Positions 6,646-14,837 of a stretch of DNA of 22,608 nucleotides are shown here, piece by piece. The stretch is from SFTH01 sp051878085. Its GTDB lineage: Bacteria > Bacillota > Clostridia > Christensenellales > Aristaeellaceae. The stretch is from NCBI GenBank assembly GCA_051878085.1, contig JBJEJN010000021.1, forward strand, positions 1 to 22,608, given 5' to 3'. Below the pieces are notes generated by a model that was given only the letters and a program-made list of their open reading frames with translations, was not told the origin of the DNA and searched no databases. The position numbers were made by a program, and so were the translations under genes. Numbering within the stretch: the first letter of the stretch is position 1; every line of letters begins with the position of its first letter.

Positions 6646-8160
6646 ATGAAGACCCGCTTGCAGCGCACTGTTGCGCTGATGCTGATCTGCCTGTTGAGCC
6701 TGACCGGCTGCAGCGGCGGCGCACAGGTTGTCAGCGAAGAGATGGAGCGCGCGCTGCCGGATCCGCCCACGATCGAGGACGCGCAGATCCTGGGCGACGT
6801 GCGCGACCCCTACACCCGCGACGTGACCCTATACTATGCGGTGGAGAACAGCCTCGATCTGACGGGCATCACCCGCGCCATCAAGGTGGGCCAGAACGAA
6901 ACGCTGATCGATCGCACCCTTGAGGAGCTGCTCAGAACCCTCTCGTCCACCGGCGCGCTGCGGACGGTTGCGTCCTCGGAGCAGCTGATCGATCTGGAGT
7001 ACAGCTGCGGCGTCGCCAGCGTCAACCTCACGCTGGAGGCGGGCGCGCGCCAGAGCGACCAGGACGGCCTGCTGCTGTGCGCAGCGATTGCGGACACCCT
7101 GCTGGGCCTGGAGGGCGTGGAGGCAGTCAACATCCTCGCCGGAGGCCGCAGCGAGGCGGTGTGCGCGCTGCCGCTGGGTGCGATTGACACGCCCAGCGAC
7201 AACATCTCCGCGCTCTACGCCCAGCTGCAATCCGAGGAGAGCCGCTTTCTGACGGAGCAGACCGCGTCCATCAGCCGCAATGTGATCCTCTACTTCCCCA
7301 GCTTTGACGGAAGCTACCTGCTGCCGGAGCTGCGCGAGCTGACCTTTGACAGCGACGACTACGCCTCGGTGATCCTCGACGCGTTGAAGGCCGGGCCCAT
7401 GGCGCGCGACTGTTGCTTCTCGGCCATGCCCGGCAACCAGGAGCTGCTCTCGGACGCGCCCCGGCTGTGGATCAGCGACGCGGGTGAGCGCGTGATCGAC
7501 GTATACTTCAGCGAAATGCTGCCCAATTACCTGGCCTTCGCCGGGGTGGACGCATGGCAGCTCTACGGCTCGGTGGTGCTCTCGCTCTGCTCCTTCCTGC
7601 CCGAGCTGGACGCGGTGCGCATCTGCGTGGACGGCGTTCCGGTGGAGAGCTGCGCGCTGGGCGAGACGCAATTGCACTTCACAGACGGCCTGATGCGCCG
7701 CAGCAACTTCTCCGCGCGCATCGGAAGCTCCGCCATGCTCTACTTTGCCGATGATGACGGCGGTCTGCGCCGCGTGGAGCGCGCCATGTCCCGCTCCGCC
7801 GCGATCTCGCCCAGGGGCGTCCTTGCCGAGATGATCCTCGCCGGAGATCCCGGAAGCGGTCTGACGGGCGTGTTCCCGGAGGGCGTTCTGCCCGAGGACA
7901 TCCTGGGCGTGGAGGTCAGTGGCAGCGTCGCGGTGGTCAACCTCTCCGGCAGCTTCTACAGCCGCTGCCAGCTGATGGACGCTCTGGCCGAGCGCAGGCT
8001 GATCTACGCCATGGTCAACGCCCTGACGGAGCTTGTCGACGTCGGCGCGGTGCGCTTCATCGTGGAGGGCAGGAGCATCGACACGATGGTGCAGAGCATC
8101 TACCTGCGAACGCCGCTGCTCCCCGATCCCGGCATCGTGCACGACGGGGATTCCAACTGA
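6646..8160 (+). CDS. lipoprotein with three GerMN-like domains
   Basis: A 504-residue predicted lipoprotein with a short basic n-region, a hydrophobic core and the lipobox LTGC (lipidated C22). The rest looks like three GerMN-type repeats at about residues 58-180, 210-345 and 360-495. Each has a strand-forming start (VTLYYAV, VILYFPS, AMLYFAD), a helix ending near a Gly (LLRTLSSTG, ILDALKAGP, MILAGDPGSG), a 'sV-V-VnLs-F' strand and an 'LTEL-V--V-ilVeG' strand. The third copy is the clearest (TGVFPEGV, VAVVNLSGSFYSR, NALTELVDVGAVRFIVEG). GerMN domains occur in spore-germination GerM and in actinobacterial LpqB, where lpqB follows the mtrA-mtrB two-component genes. Here the gene follows a regulator/kinase pair by 36 bases, so it may modulate the kinase outside the membrane. 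I chose ATG 6646; GTG 6628 would put an acidic sequence before the signal peptide. Confidence 0.87.
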   Translation: MKTRLQRTVALMLICLLSLTGCSGGAQVVSEEMERALPDPPTIEDAQILGDVRDPYTRDVTLYYAVENSLDLTGITRAIKVGQNETLIDRTLEELLRTLSSTGALRTVASSEQLIDLEYSCGVASVNLTLEAGARQSDQDGLLLCAAIADTLLGLEGVEAVNILAGGRSEAVCALPLGAIDTPSDNISALYAQLQSEESRFLTEQTASISRNVILYFPSFDGSYLLPELRELTFDSDDYASVILDALKAGPMARDCCFSAMPGNQELLSDAPRLWISDAGERVIDVYFSEMLPNYLAFAGVDAWQLYGSVVLSLCSFLPELDAVRICVDGVPVESCALGETQLHFTDGLMRRSNFSARIGSSAMLYFADDDGGLRRVERAMSRSAAISPRGVLAEMILAGDPGSGLTGVFPEGVLPEDILGVEVSGSVAVVNLSGSFYSRCQLMDALAERRLIYAMVNALTELVDVGAVRFIVEGRSIDTMVQSIYLRTPLLPDPGIVHDGDSN

Positions 8161-8170
8161 AAACGGACAT

Positions 8171-8215
8171 GACAACGCCCGGGATGCCGCTTCGGCAAAC
8201 CGGGCGTTGTCTTTA
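8171..8215 (+). terminator. intrinsic terminator of the two-component/lipoprotein operon
   Basis: GACAACGCCCGG (8171-8182) and CCGGGCGTTGTC (8200-8211) form a perfect 12-bp stem followed by TTTATC. It lies between convergent genes and may also act weakly for the opposite strand, where TTTT appears about eight bases past the stem. Confidence 0.9.
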
Positions 8216-8232
8216 TCTGCAAGCGACAGCCG

Positions 8233-9960
8233 TCAATCCAGCGCAACGGCCACGTTGCGGCGGCGCATCCAGCTGTCCACCTGCAAGAGGTACGCCAGCA
8301 TCTGCGGCCCGGCCATCAGCTGGCCGTACCAGGGCGTATCCGCCGGGTTCAACGGGGACGCAGCCAGCGCTGCGACGGCGCCGGGATCGGCAAAGCTCCA
8401 GATGGGCGCGGCCGGATCGGCGCACAGGGCCCGCACGCGCCTGCGAATCTCGTCGGCATAGGCCGCGCTGCAGGTCTTGGGATAGGGGCTCTTCTTGCGC
8501 ATGCGCAGCTTCTCCGGCAGCAGATCCTTGACCGCCTCCCGGTAGAGGCCCTTCTCCACGCCGCCCAGACGCTTGATGCTCCAGGGCACGCTGTACACGT
8601 ACTGCACCAGGCGGTCGTCGCACAGCGGCGTGAGCACCGTAAGCCCCTGCCCCTCGCACATCTTCACGGCGCGCTCCTGCAAATTCGGCATGAAGAAGTC
8701 AAAGCACAGCCGCTGGAGCAGAAACAGCGTCCGCTCCTGGCCTTCGGGCACGCCGGACACGTCATAGCCGTCCAGCGCGGCGTGCAATGTGTCTCGCACG
8801 TAGTCCCGCAGGCCCAGCTTTTCGCGGATCTCCGGCCGGAGGATGCGCTCCCGCAGCTCCAGCGACCCCGACCAGGGGAAGCTGACCTCGGGCAGCTGCA
8901 CCTCGCCCCGGAACCAGGGGTAGCCGCCGAACACCTCGTCGCCGCACTCGCCGGAGACCACCGTGCCCGAGAAACGCAGAATCTCCTTCGCGAACAGCAT
9001 CAGCGAGGTATCCACGTCCGCCATGCCTGGGAAGCCCCGCAGCCGCACCGCCCGATCCAGCCCCTCCGCCAGCGACTCCTGATCCAGCACGACGCTGTGA
9101 TGTCGGGTGCCGAAGGTGCGCACCGCCAGGCTGATGTAGGGCGCGTCCATCTCCGGGCGGAAGGCATTGGGCACGAAGTCGGCCTCGTTTTCCGCATAAT
9201 CCACGGAAAAGCTTTCCACCCGAGCGATGCGGGTGCACAGGAGCGCCGTCAGCGCGGTGGAATCCACGCCGCCGGAGAGCATGCACGCCGGGTGCAGCGG
9301 AACCACCTCGTTTATGGCCTGCTCCAGCAGCTCCCGCACCCGCGCGGCGGTGGTTCGGGCGTCGTCCCCGTGTTCCCGCGCCTCCAATTCAAAATAGCGC
9401 CTGCGCCGCACGCCCTGCCCGTCGCAGATCAGCATGCAGCCCGGCTCCAGCGTCTCCACGCCCCGCAGCGGCGTCCTTCCGGGCGTGCGCGCCGGGCCCA
9501 GGCCCATCAGCTCGCACAGCGCCTCCCGATCCATCACCGGCTCCACAAACGCCGCCTTGAGGATGGTGTCCGGGTGGTCGGCAAACATCAGTCCGCCGCC
9601 GCGCCGTGCAAAGAACAGACAGCACTCCCCCATCCTGTCCCGGCTCAGAAGCAGCCTGTCGCGGCGGATATCCGCCACGCAGCTCACGCACGGCCCCTCG
9701 ATGTGCCGGGCGTAGTCCTCGCCCCAGAGCTGATAGGCGCGCAGCGCCAGCGTGGCCTGCGAGGCGTAGGGCGTGCAGCCCAGCTCCCGCGCAAGCGCGC
9801 GGCGGTTGCGCATGCGGCCGTAGACCATCGCCATGCCGTCCGCGTCGGAGGCCGTCTCGTAGCCCGCGACGGTCATCTGACCCTTGCTGATCCGTGGCGC
9901 GTCGCAGCTATCCAGGGCGCGCGAGCGTATGTCCGCGTGATACGCACCAAAATAATTCAT
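8233..9960 (-). CDS. asparagine synthetase-like protein lacking the glutaminase cysteine
   Basis: A 575-residue AsnB-family protein. The C-terminal synthetase domain looks complete: the pyrophosphate-binding loop SGGVDST (229-235), the SGECGDEVFGGYPWF block (336-350), and conserved VLTPLCDDRLVQYVY (442-456). The N-terminal Ntn-type glutaminase domain is recognisable but altered. Family members start Met-Cys-Gly with Cys2 as nucleophile, whereas this one starts MNYFGAYHAD. The usual NGEIYN region reads YGRMRN. The start is fixed by GGGGAGAG seven bases upstream; in-frame Mets further up also lack a following Cys. It may use free ammonia or another amine, or may activate a different carboxylate, as beta-lactam synthetase relatives do. 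No RiPP or antibiotic genes are nearby. It is a single-gene unit convergent with the lipoprotein operon; I found no convincing promoter. Confidence 0.88.
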   Translation of the reverse strand: MNYFGAYHADIRSRALDSCDAPRISKGQMTVAGYETASDADGMAMVYGRMRNRRALARELGCTPYASQATLALRAYQLWGEDYARHIEGPCVSCVADIRRDRLLLSRDRMGECCLFFARRGGGLMFADHPDTILKAAFVEPVMDREALCELMGLGPARTPGRTPLRGVETLEPGCMLICDGQGVRRRRYFELEAREHGDDARTTAARVRELLEQAINEVVPLHPACMLSGGVDSTALTALLCTRIARVESFSVDYAENEADFVPNAFRPEMDAPYISLAVRTFGTRHHSVVLDQESLAEGLDRAVRLRGFPGMADVDTSLMLFAKEILRFSGTVVSGECGDEVFGGYPWFRGEVQLPEVSFPWSGSLELRERILRPEIREKLGLRDYVRDTLHAALDGYDVSGVPEGQERTLFLLQRLCFDFFMPNLQERAVKMCEGQGLTVLTPLCDDRLVQYVYSVPWSIKRLGGVEKGLYREAVKDLLPEKLRMRKKSPYPKTCSAAYADEIRRRVRALCADPAAPIWSFADPGAVAALAASPLNPADTPWYGQLMAGPQMLAYLLQVDSWMRRRNVAVALD

Positions 9961-10016
9961 TCTATCACTCTCCCCATTCATACTATGTGCATTCGGCCCG
10001 CAACATGCATTCCCAC

Positions 10017-10046
10017 TTGAATCCCGGCGGCGGGCTATGTTATAAT
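10017..10046 (+). promoter_or_regulatory. promoter of the MBL-comEC-holA operon
   Basis: -35 TTGAAT (10017-10022), 18-bp spacer, perfect -10 TATAAT (10041-10046), 41 bases before the first start codon. Confidence 0.75.
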
Positions 10047-10087
10047 TGTGGTATTCAATGCCCATACAAAAGCGGAGGTGACTCCTG

Positions 10088-10801
10088 ATGAAGCTGACCA
10101 TACTCGGCAACAACGGCCCCTATCCCCGCGCGGGCGGCGCATGCTCGGGCTACCTGCTCTCCAGCGACAGCGGCAGGACGAAGCTGCTGATCGACTGCGG
10201 CACGGGCACGCTGGCGAACCTCTCGAAGCACATCGCCTGGGACGCGCTGGACGCAGTGATCCTGAGCCATCTGCACTTCGATCACATGAGCGACATGCTG
10301 CCCATGCAGTATGCGCTGCAGTTCCATCCCCGGGCGGAGGCGCTGCCGGTCTATGCGCCGCAGACACCCGCACCGGTGCGCGCGCTGCTGGAGGTGCCCG
10401 CCTACGCGCTGCATCCCATGGAGGATGTGCAGATCGGCGAATTTACCGTGCGCTTCTTCACGGGGCGGCATCCGGTGCAGAGCTTCGCCATGCGCATCGA
10501 GTGCGACGGCGCTGTCTTCGTCTACACCGGCGACACCAACGAGATCGAGGGCCTGGACCGCTTTGCGGAGGGCGCTGATCTGCTGCTGGCCGATGCAGGT
10601 CTGAGCAGCGCGGACTGGAAGATGGCCGCGCCCCACCTGAGCGCCGCAGGCTGTGGCAGGCTGGCCCGCAGCGCGAACGTCAAGCGCCTGCTGCTGACCC
10701 ACCTGAACCCGAAATACGCGCCCGCGGCCCTCGAAGACGAGGCCCGCGCGGAGTTTGAGCATGCAGCGTTCACGGCAATCGGCGCGGAGTACGCGATCTG
10801 A
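10088..10801 (+). CDS. metallo-beta-lactamase-fold hydrolase (YhfI/RNase Z-like)
   Basis: A 237-residue soluble MBL-fold protein. Metal ligands are visible as H61-x-H63-x-D65-H66 in SHLHFDH, H128 in GRHPVQS, D149 in YTGDTN and H205 in LLTHLNP. The N-terminus MKLTILGNNGPYPRAGGACSG followed by LLIDCGTG is typical of the YhfI-like branch, which is related to tRNase Z but lacks its exosite arm. The substrate cannot be read from the sequence; hydrolysis of a phosphodiester or ester is plausible. The RBS is GGAGGTG with suitable spacing. The 3' end overlaps the start of comEC by 41 bases, so the two are probably coupled. Confidence 0.9.
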   Translation: MKLTILGNNGPYPRAGGACSGYLLSSDSGRTKLLIDCGTGTLANLSKHIAWDALDAVILSHLHFDHMSDMLPMQYALQFHPRAEALPVYAPQTPAPVRALLEVPAYALHPMEDVQIGEFTVRFFTGRHPVQSFAMRIECDGAVFVYTGDTNEIEGLDRFAEGADLLLADAGLSSADWKMAAPHLSAAGCGRLARSANVKRLLLTHLNPKYAPAALEDEARAEFEHAAFTAIGAEYAI

Positions 10802-13181
10802 ACCGCCCCTCGCCCAGCGCGACCTGCTCACCCGCCTGGTGCGCGCAAGGCCACTGTTTCTCGCAGCGGCCTTCTTTCTGCTGGGCTGCATGCTGGAGCG
10901 CATGTGCGATCTGCCCGTTTTGGCACTTGCTTTGCTGCTTGCGCTTCTACTGATACTGTGCATTCCGCTTCGCCGCAGTCGACTGCTTCCGGTGCTGCTG
11001 ATCCTCGCCATGCTGCCCTTCGGCGCGCTGCGCTTCAACCAGCAGTGGCACAGTCTTGACCCCCTGCCGGAGCAGAAAGGCGTGGCCCTGAGCGGACGCA
11101 TCTACGAGATGCCGGACTGGCGGGAGGATACGCAGCGCTGCATCTGCGTGATCGAGGACATCCGCATCGACGGCGTAGAGGTTGACGGAAGGCTCCGGTT
11201 GTACCTGCGCAGTGACGGGGACGACCCGGAGCTGCTACAAGCGCCCGCCTTGGGCCAGAGCATCGCCTGCACGGCAAGCATCTGGCAGGGCGATCCCCCG
11301 ACCAACCCCGGACAGTTTGACTTCGACGCGTATCTGCGCCTGCAAGGCCTGTCCGGCTACGCCACGGCGAAGATCGAGGACGCGACCCTCGGCGCGCCGC
11401 AACACCGCCTGTCCGACCAGCGCAAGCTGCTGATCGAGCGCATCGGAGGGCGTATCGACCGCCTGTTTCCCTATCACGCCGCCCTCGCCCGGGCGTTCCT
11501 GCTCGGCGACCGGAGCGCGCTGAGCGAGGAAGAACGCAGCAGCTTCAGCGACTCCGGCGCGGCCCACCTGCTGGCCATCTCCGGCATGCACATCAGCATC
11601 CTGGCAGGGGCGCTGACACTACTTCTGCGGCGCATCCTTGGCCGCCGGCGCAGCTTCGGGCTGGTTCTGATCCTGCTGCTCGGCTATGGAGCGCTGATCG
11701 GCTTCAGCGCGTCCCTGACCCGCGCAATTCTGATGTTCGCCGTGTTCGGCGCAGCGCCGCTGCTGGGCCGCTATTCCGACGCACCCACGCGCCTTGCCGC
11801 AGCGCTGCTGGCGTACCTGCTGGTGCGACCCATCGCCATACTGGACGTGGGCTTCGTGCTCTCCTACGGCGCGTCGGCGGGCATCCTGCTGCTGACCCCC
11901 GCGCTGCGGAACCTGCTTCACCTGAACGCGCTTCTGCACCGCCGCCCGGAGCAGGGGCTGCGGAATCAACCGCTGCACCGCCCGCTGCGCTGGATCGCTG
12001 GCATGGTGGTCACCAGCCTCGCAGCGCAGCTTGCCATCCTGCCCGCCGTGATCCACGCCTTCGGCGCGCAGCCACTGTTCTCCATCGCGGTCAACCTCGT
12101 GGCCGTGCCGCTGGCGATGCTGGGCTACATCGTCGCCATCCTCGGCGTGCTCCTTGGCCTTGCGCCCGTGGCACGGCTTGCGGATTGCATCTTCGGCCTG
12201 CTCACCGCCTGCGTGCGCTTCTTCGGAGATCTGCCGCTGTCCACGCTGCGCATCGCGCGCTTCCCGCTGTGGCTGATCCTGCTCTGCGCCGCAGCCTGCC
12301 TGCTGTCCTCGAATCTCTCCCGCCTGCCCATGCGCGTGCGCAGGTTCCTGCCGCTCACGATCATTCTCGCTGCGCTCGTCTCCAACGGCCTGTCGCTGCT
12401 CTCCACGCGCGGGTGCAGCGTGGTCTTTCTCGACGCGGGTCAGGCGGACTGCGCCGTCATCCGCAGCGATGGCAAGGTCTATCTGGTGGATGCGGGCGAC
12501 AGCTACTCCCCGGCGGCAGACTACCTCAGCGCCATGAACTACGAGCTCGAGGCGGTGTTCCTCTCCCATCCCCATGCGGATCACATCGGCGGACTCGCTG
12601 GAGTGCTGGAGGTCTGCACACCGAAGCGCATCTATGTCTCTGCCAATTGGGACAGCTTGGACGCGGACGAGGGCGCGATGGAGCTGCTTCAGACCGCCGT
12701 CGGGCAGGGTTCGGAGCTAATCTGCCTCAGCGCAGGGGATGAAATCGCGCTCTCCGACAAAACTTTGTTGCAGGTTTTGTCGCCGACGGCAGGAATTCCG
12801 GCGGCTTCGGCGAATGATGATTCATTGATCCTGCGTCTAAGCTACGGCGACTGCGCCTGCGCCTTCACCGGCGACGCGCCCGCTGCCGTTGTCGCGGGGC
12901 TGATCGGCGACTGCGACGTGCTCAAGGTCGGCCACCACGGCTCGACGAAGTCGGTGAGCGCGAACCTGCTGACGGAGCTTTCGCCCTCGATTTCCGTGAT
13001 TCCCGTGGGCGAGAACAGCTACGGCCACCCGGCTGCGGATACCCTGGAGCTGCTTGCGATCTCCGGCAGCAGAATCCGCCGCACGGACGATTGCGGAGCC
13101 ATCACCTGCCGCCTGAGCGCGGACGGCAGCGTGAAGCTCTCCACTTACCTATCTTCGGAGGATGCGAATGAATTGGAATGA
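10761..13181 (+). CDS. comEC: ComEC/Rec2 DNA-uptake channel protein
   Basis: An 806-residue polytopic membrane protein that carries single-stranded DNA across the membrane during transformation. Two N-terminal helices (about 32-95) are followed by the DUF4131/OB-like region (105-210), then the competence domain with its hallmark SDSGAAHLLAISGMHISIL (263-281) and many helices to about 540. A C-terminal MBL domain (550-800) has LDAGQADCAVI, HPHADHIGG (about 602) and GHHGSTKS (about 725). This is the full three-part architecture with intact metal motifs. The ATG at 10761 has GGAG eight bases upstream and lies inside the MBL hydrolase gene. Its 3' end overlaps holA by 14 bases. No other competence genes are in the window, so natural transformation is not demonstrated. 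Confidence 0.95.
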   Translation: MQRSRQSARSTRSEPPLAQRDLLTRLVRARPLFLAAAFFLLGCMLERMCDLPVLALALLLALLLILCIPLRRSRLLPVLLILAMLPFGALRFNQQWHSLDPLPEQKGVALSGRIYEMPDWREDTQRCICVIEDIRIDGVEVDGRLRLYLRSDGDDPELLQAPALGQSIACTASIWQGDPPTNPGQFDFDAYLRLQGLSGYATAKIEDATLGAPQHRLSDQRKLLIERIGGRIDRLFPYHAALARAFLLGDRSALSEEERSSFSDSGAAHLLAISGMHISILAGALTLLLRRILGRRRSFGLVLILLLGYGALIGFSASLTRAILMFAVFGAAPLLGRYSDAPTRLAAALLAYLLVRPIAILDVGFVLSYGASAGILLLTPALRNLLHLNALLHRRPEQGLRNQPLHRPLRWIAGMVVTSLAAQLAILPAVIHAFGAQPLFSIAVNLVAVPLAMLGYIVAILGVLLGLAPVARLADCIFGLLTACVRFFGDLPLSTLRIARFPLWLILLCAAACLLSSNLSRLPMRVRRFLPLTIILAALVSNGLSLLSTRGCSVVFLDAGQADCAVIRSDGKVYLVDAGDSYSPAADYLSAMNYELEAVFLSHPHADHIGGLAGVLEVCTPKRIYVSANWDSLDADEGAMELLQTAVGQGSELICLSAGDEIALSDKTLLQVLSPTAGIPAASANDDSLILRLSYGDCACAFTGDAPAAVVAGLIGDCDVLKVGHHGSTKSVSANLLTELSPSISVIPVGENSYGHPAADTLELLAISGSRIRRTDDCGAITCRLSADGSVKLSTYLSSEDANELE

Positions 13182-14193
13182 CTTCTACAAATCGGTGAAA
13201 GCCGGACAATACCAGAGCGTCTACCTGTTCACCGGCCCCGAGGAGCACAACAAGCGCGAGGCGCTGGAGGCGCTGCGGCGGGCGCTGCTGCCCGTAGGGC
13301 TGGAGCAGCTCAACGAGGCGGTGCTGGACGGCGCGGACGCGCAGACCATCATTGACAGCGCGGAGACGCTGCCGGTGATGTGCGACCGCCGCATCGTCGT
13401 GGTGCGCGACTGGGCGCCCCTCACTTCGGGCAAGTCCCGCAACGAGGAGGCCGAGGCGGAGCGCATGCTGAAGTGGCTTCAGGATCCGCCCGATACCTGC
13501 TGTCTGGTGTTCTACATGGTGCTGGAGCTGAACGGCAAAAAGAAGCTGGCCTCCGCGCTGAAGAAGCTGGACGGCTACGTGGAGTTCGAGTATCTCAGCG
13601 GCCCTACGCTGTCCAAGTGGTGCGCGCAGCAGCTCAAGCCCCTGGGCAAGAAGATTCGTCAGGATGCAATTGACGAGATGACGCTGATGGCCGGAAACGA
13701 TCTCACACGGCTCTCCGGCGAGCTTGCCAAGCTTGCCGCCTACGTGGGCGACGCGCCGGAGATCGGCGTTGCGGACGTGCGCTCGGTGGTCACGCCGTCG
13801 CCGGAGTACAGCGTGTTCATGATTCTGGATCACCTGCTGGCGGGACGGCTGGCGGAGGCCACGCAGGTGGTCAACTCCGTGCTGCTGACCGAGCCGAGCC
13901 CCATGCGCATCATCTACCTGATCGGCAGTCAGCTTCGGCTGGACGCGCACATGAAGTACGCCATGGAGGGCGGCGGCAACCTTCCGGAGGTGCAGAAGGC
14001 GCTGAATATCAATTCCGGGCGCGCCTGGCACATCAAGAAGCAGATCGCCCCGGTGAAGGCAGAGGTGCTCCAGGCGCTCTACCTGGCCTGCGTGGACACG
14101 GAATACGCCATCAAATCCGGCAGCGTGCAGGATCGCGCCGCGCTCAACGCGCTTTTAATGAAAATTTCTCAGGCAAAATATGCAACCAAATGA
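13168..14193 (+). CDS. holA: DNA polymerase III delta subunit
   Basis: A 341-residue clamp-loader subunit that opens the beta clamp during replication. The N-terminal region has the family-typical YLFTGPEEHNKREALEALRRALL and later RRIVVVRDW. Typical delta features follow: PDTCCLVFYMVLELNGKKKLASALKK, NDLTRLSGELAKLAAYVG, and a C-terminal helical collar (SVFMILDHLLAGRLAEA, ALNINSGRAWHIKKQ). Length is normal for HolA. ATG 13168 is preferred over ATG 13162 because GGAGG at 13157-13161 is six bases from the former and touches the latter. comEC-holA is a common order in Bacillota. rpsT, often next to holA, is absent here. Confidence 0.93.
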   Translation: MNWNDFYKSVKAGQYQSVYLFTGPEEHNKREALEALRRALLPVGLEQLNEAVLDGADAQTIIDSAETLPVMCDRRIVVVRDWAPLTSGKSRNEEAEAERMLKWLQDPPDTCCLVFYMVLELNGKKKLASALKKLDGYVEFEYLSGPTLSKWCAQQLKPLGKKIRQDAIDEMTLMAGNDLTRLSGELAKLAAYVGDAPEIGVADVRSVVTPSPEYSVFMILDHLLAGRLAEATQVVNSVLLTEPSPMRIIYLIGSQLRLDAHMKYAMEGGGNLPEVQKALNINSGRAWHIKKQIAPVKAEVLQALYLACVDTEYAIKSGSVQDRAALNALLMKISQAKYATK

Positions 14194-14237
14194 TGCTTCG
14201 CTGCGTCTAAGTTTCAGTCCATCCGGAGGTTTTGCTT

Positions 14238-14723
14238 ATGAAAAAGATAATTTGCTGCACATTGGTTGCAATCCTGCTGCTGACGGCCGCCGCCATTGCG
14301 GAGGTTCCGTCGCTCTCGGAGAACATGTTCAAGTACGCGAAGGGAACGCTCAGCTGCCTTGCGTCGGGCGCATATGACAAAATCGTCACCTCGGTGCCCT
14401 TCTCCGGCGTGTCCCCCAGCGCGGACGAGTGGGCCGGTTTCGCCCAGGGCGGCTTCACCGACCTGGCGGGCTCCAACCCCCAGACGAAGTACGCCGTCGC
14501 CTACTGGACCGGCAGCAGCTGGAAGATCGCCGTGCCCGTGTCCGAGCCCAGCTCCGGCAGCGTGGAGACGCTGGTGCTGATCTCCGAGGACGGCCAGAGT
14601 GTCACCGGCTACGGCTGCTCCAGCTGGAGCCAGGTCAGCTCCGAGTACGAATCCTCCAGCTACGTCAGCTGGAATTCCGAGTACAACGCCTCCACCTCCG
14701 CCGTCGTGGAGATGGATCAGTAG
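14238..14723 (+). CDS. secreted hypothetical protein
   Basis: A 161-residue protein of unknown function. It has a clear signal peptide (MKKIICCTLVAILLLTAAAIA with AIA cleavage near residue 21), so it is exported. The mature part is Ser-, Trp- and Tyr-rich (YWTGSSWKIAVPVSE, GYGCSSWSQVSSEYESSSYVSW) with two cysteines (C40 and C127) that could pair. No enzyme motif or anchor is visible. GGAGG eight bases upstream fixes the start. It begins 44 bases after holA on the same strand and may be read through from that operon. A strong inverted repeat follows it. Confidence 0.75.
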   Translation: MKKIICCTLVAILLLTAAAIAEVPSLSENMFKYAKGTLSCLASGAYDKIVTSVPFSGVSPSADEWAGFAQGGFTDLAGSNPQTKYAVAYWTGSSWKIAVPVSEPSSGSVETLVLISEDGQSVTGYGCSSWSQVSSEYESSSYVSWNSEYNASTSAVVEMDQ

Positions 14724-14741
14724 TAGAATCATTCACGACAT

Positions 14742-14779
14742 GCAAAGGGAGCTTCCGCATCCGTGGAAGCTCCCTTTGC
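14742..14779 (+). terminator. strong stem-loop after the secreted-protein gene, probable terminator
   Basis: GCAAAGGGAGCTTCC (14742-14756) and GGAAGCTCCCTTTGC (14765-14779) form a perfect 15-bp stem with an 8-base loop. There is no proper U-tract on either strand, so termination is inferred from its position between convergent genes. Confidence 0.6.
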
Positions 14780-14790
14780 GATACATGAAA

Positions 14791-14819
14791 GTGCCGCTGC
14801 ACGGAATGTGCAGCGGCGC
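14791..14819 (-). terminator. stem-loop after the dehydrogenase gene, probable terminator
   Basis: GCCGCTGCAC and GTGCAGCGGC (14793-14802 and 14808-14817) form a perfect 10-bp stem around a 5-base loop. It can extend by one G-U and one G-C pair. On the minus strand it follows the dehydrogenase stop by about 20 bases and is followed only by CACTTTCAT, a weak U-tract. Confidence 0.6.
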
Positions 14820-14837
14820 TCGTTATGTTGGAAACGA

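Noticed and set aside
8233..10113. Longer version of the AsnB-like protein starting near 10113
   Set aside because: The extra 51 residues run across the divergent promoter at 10017-10046 and lack an RBS, and do not supply a Met-Cys N-terminus.
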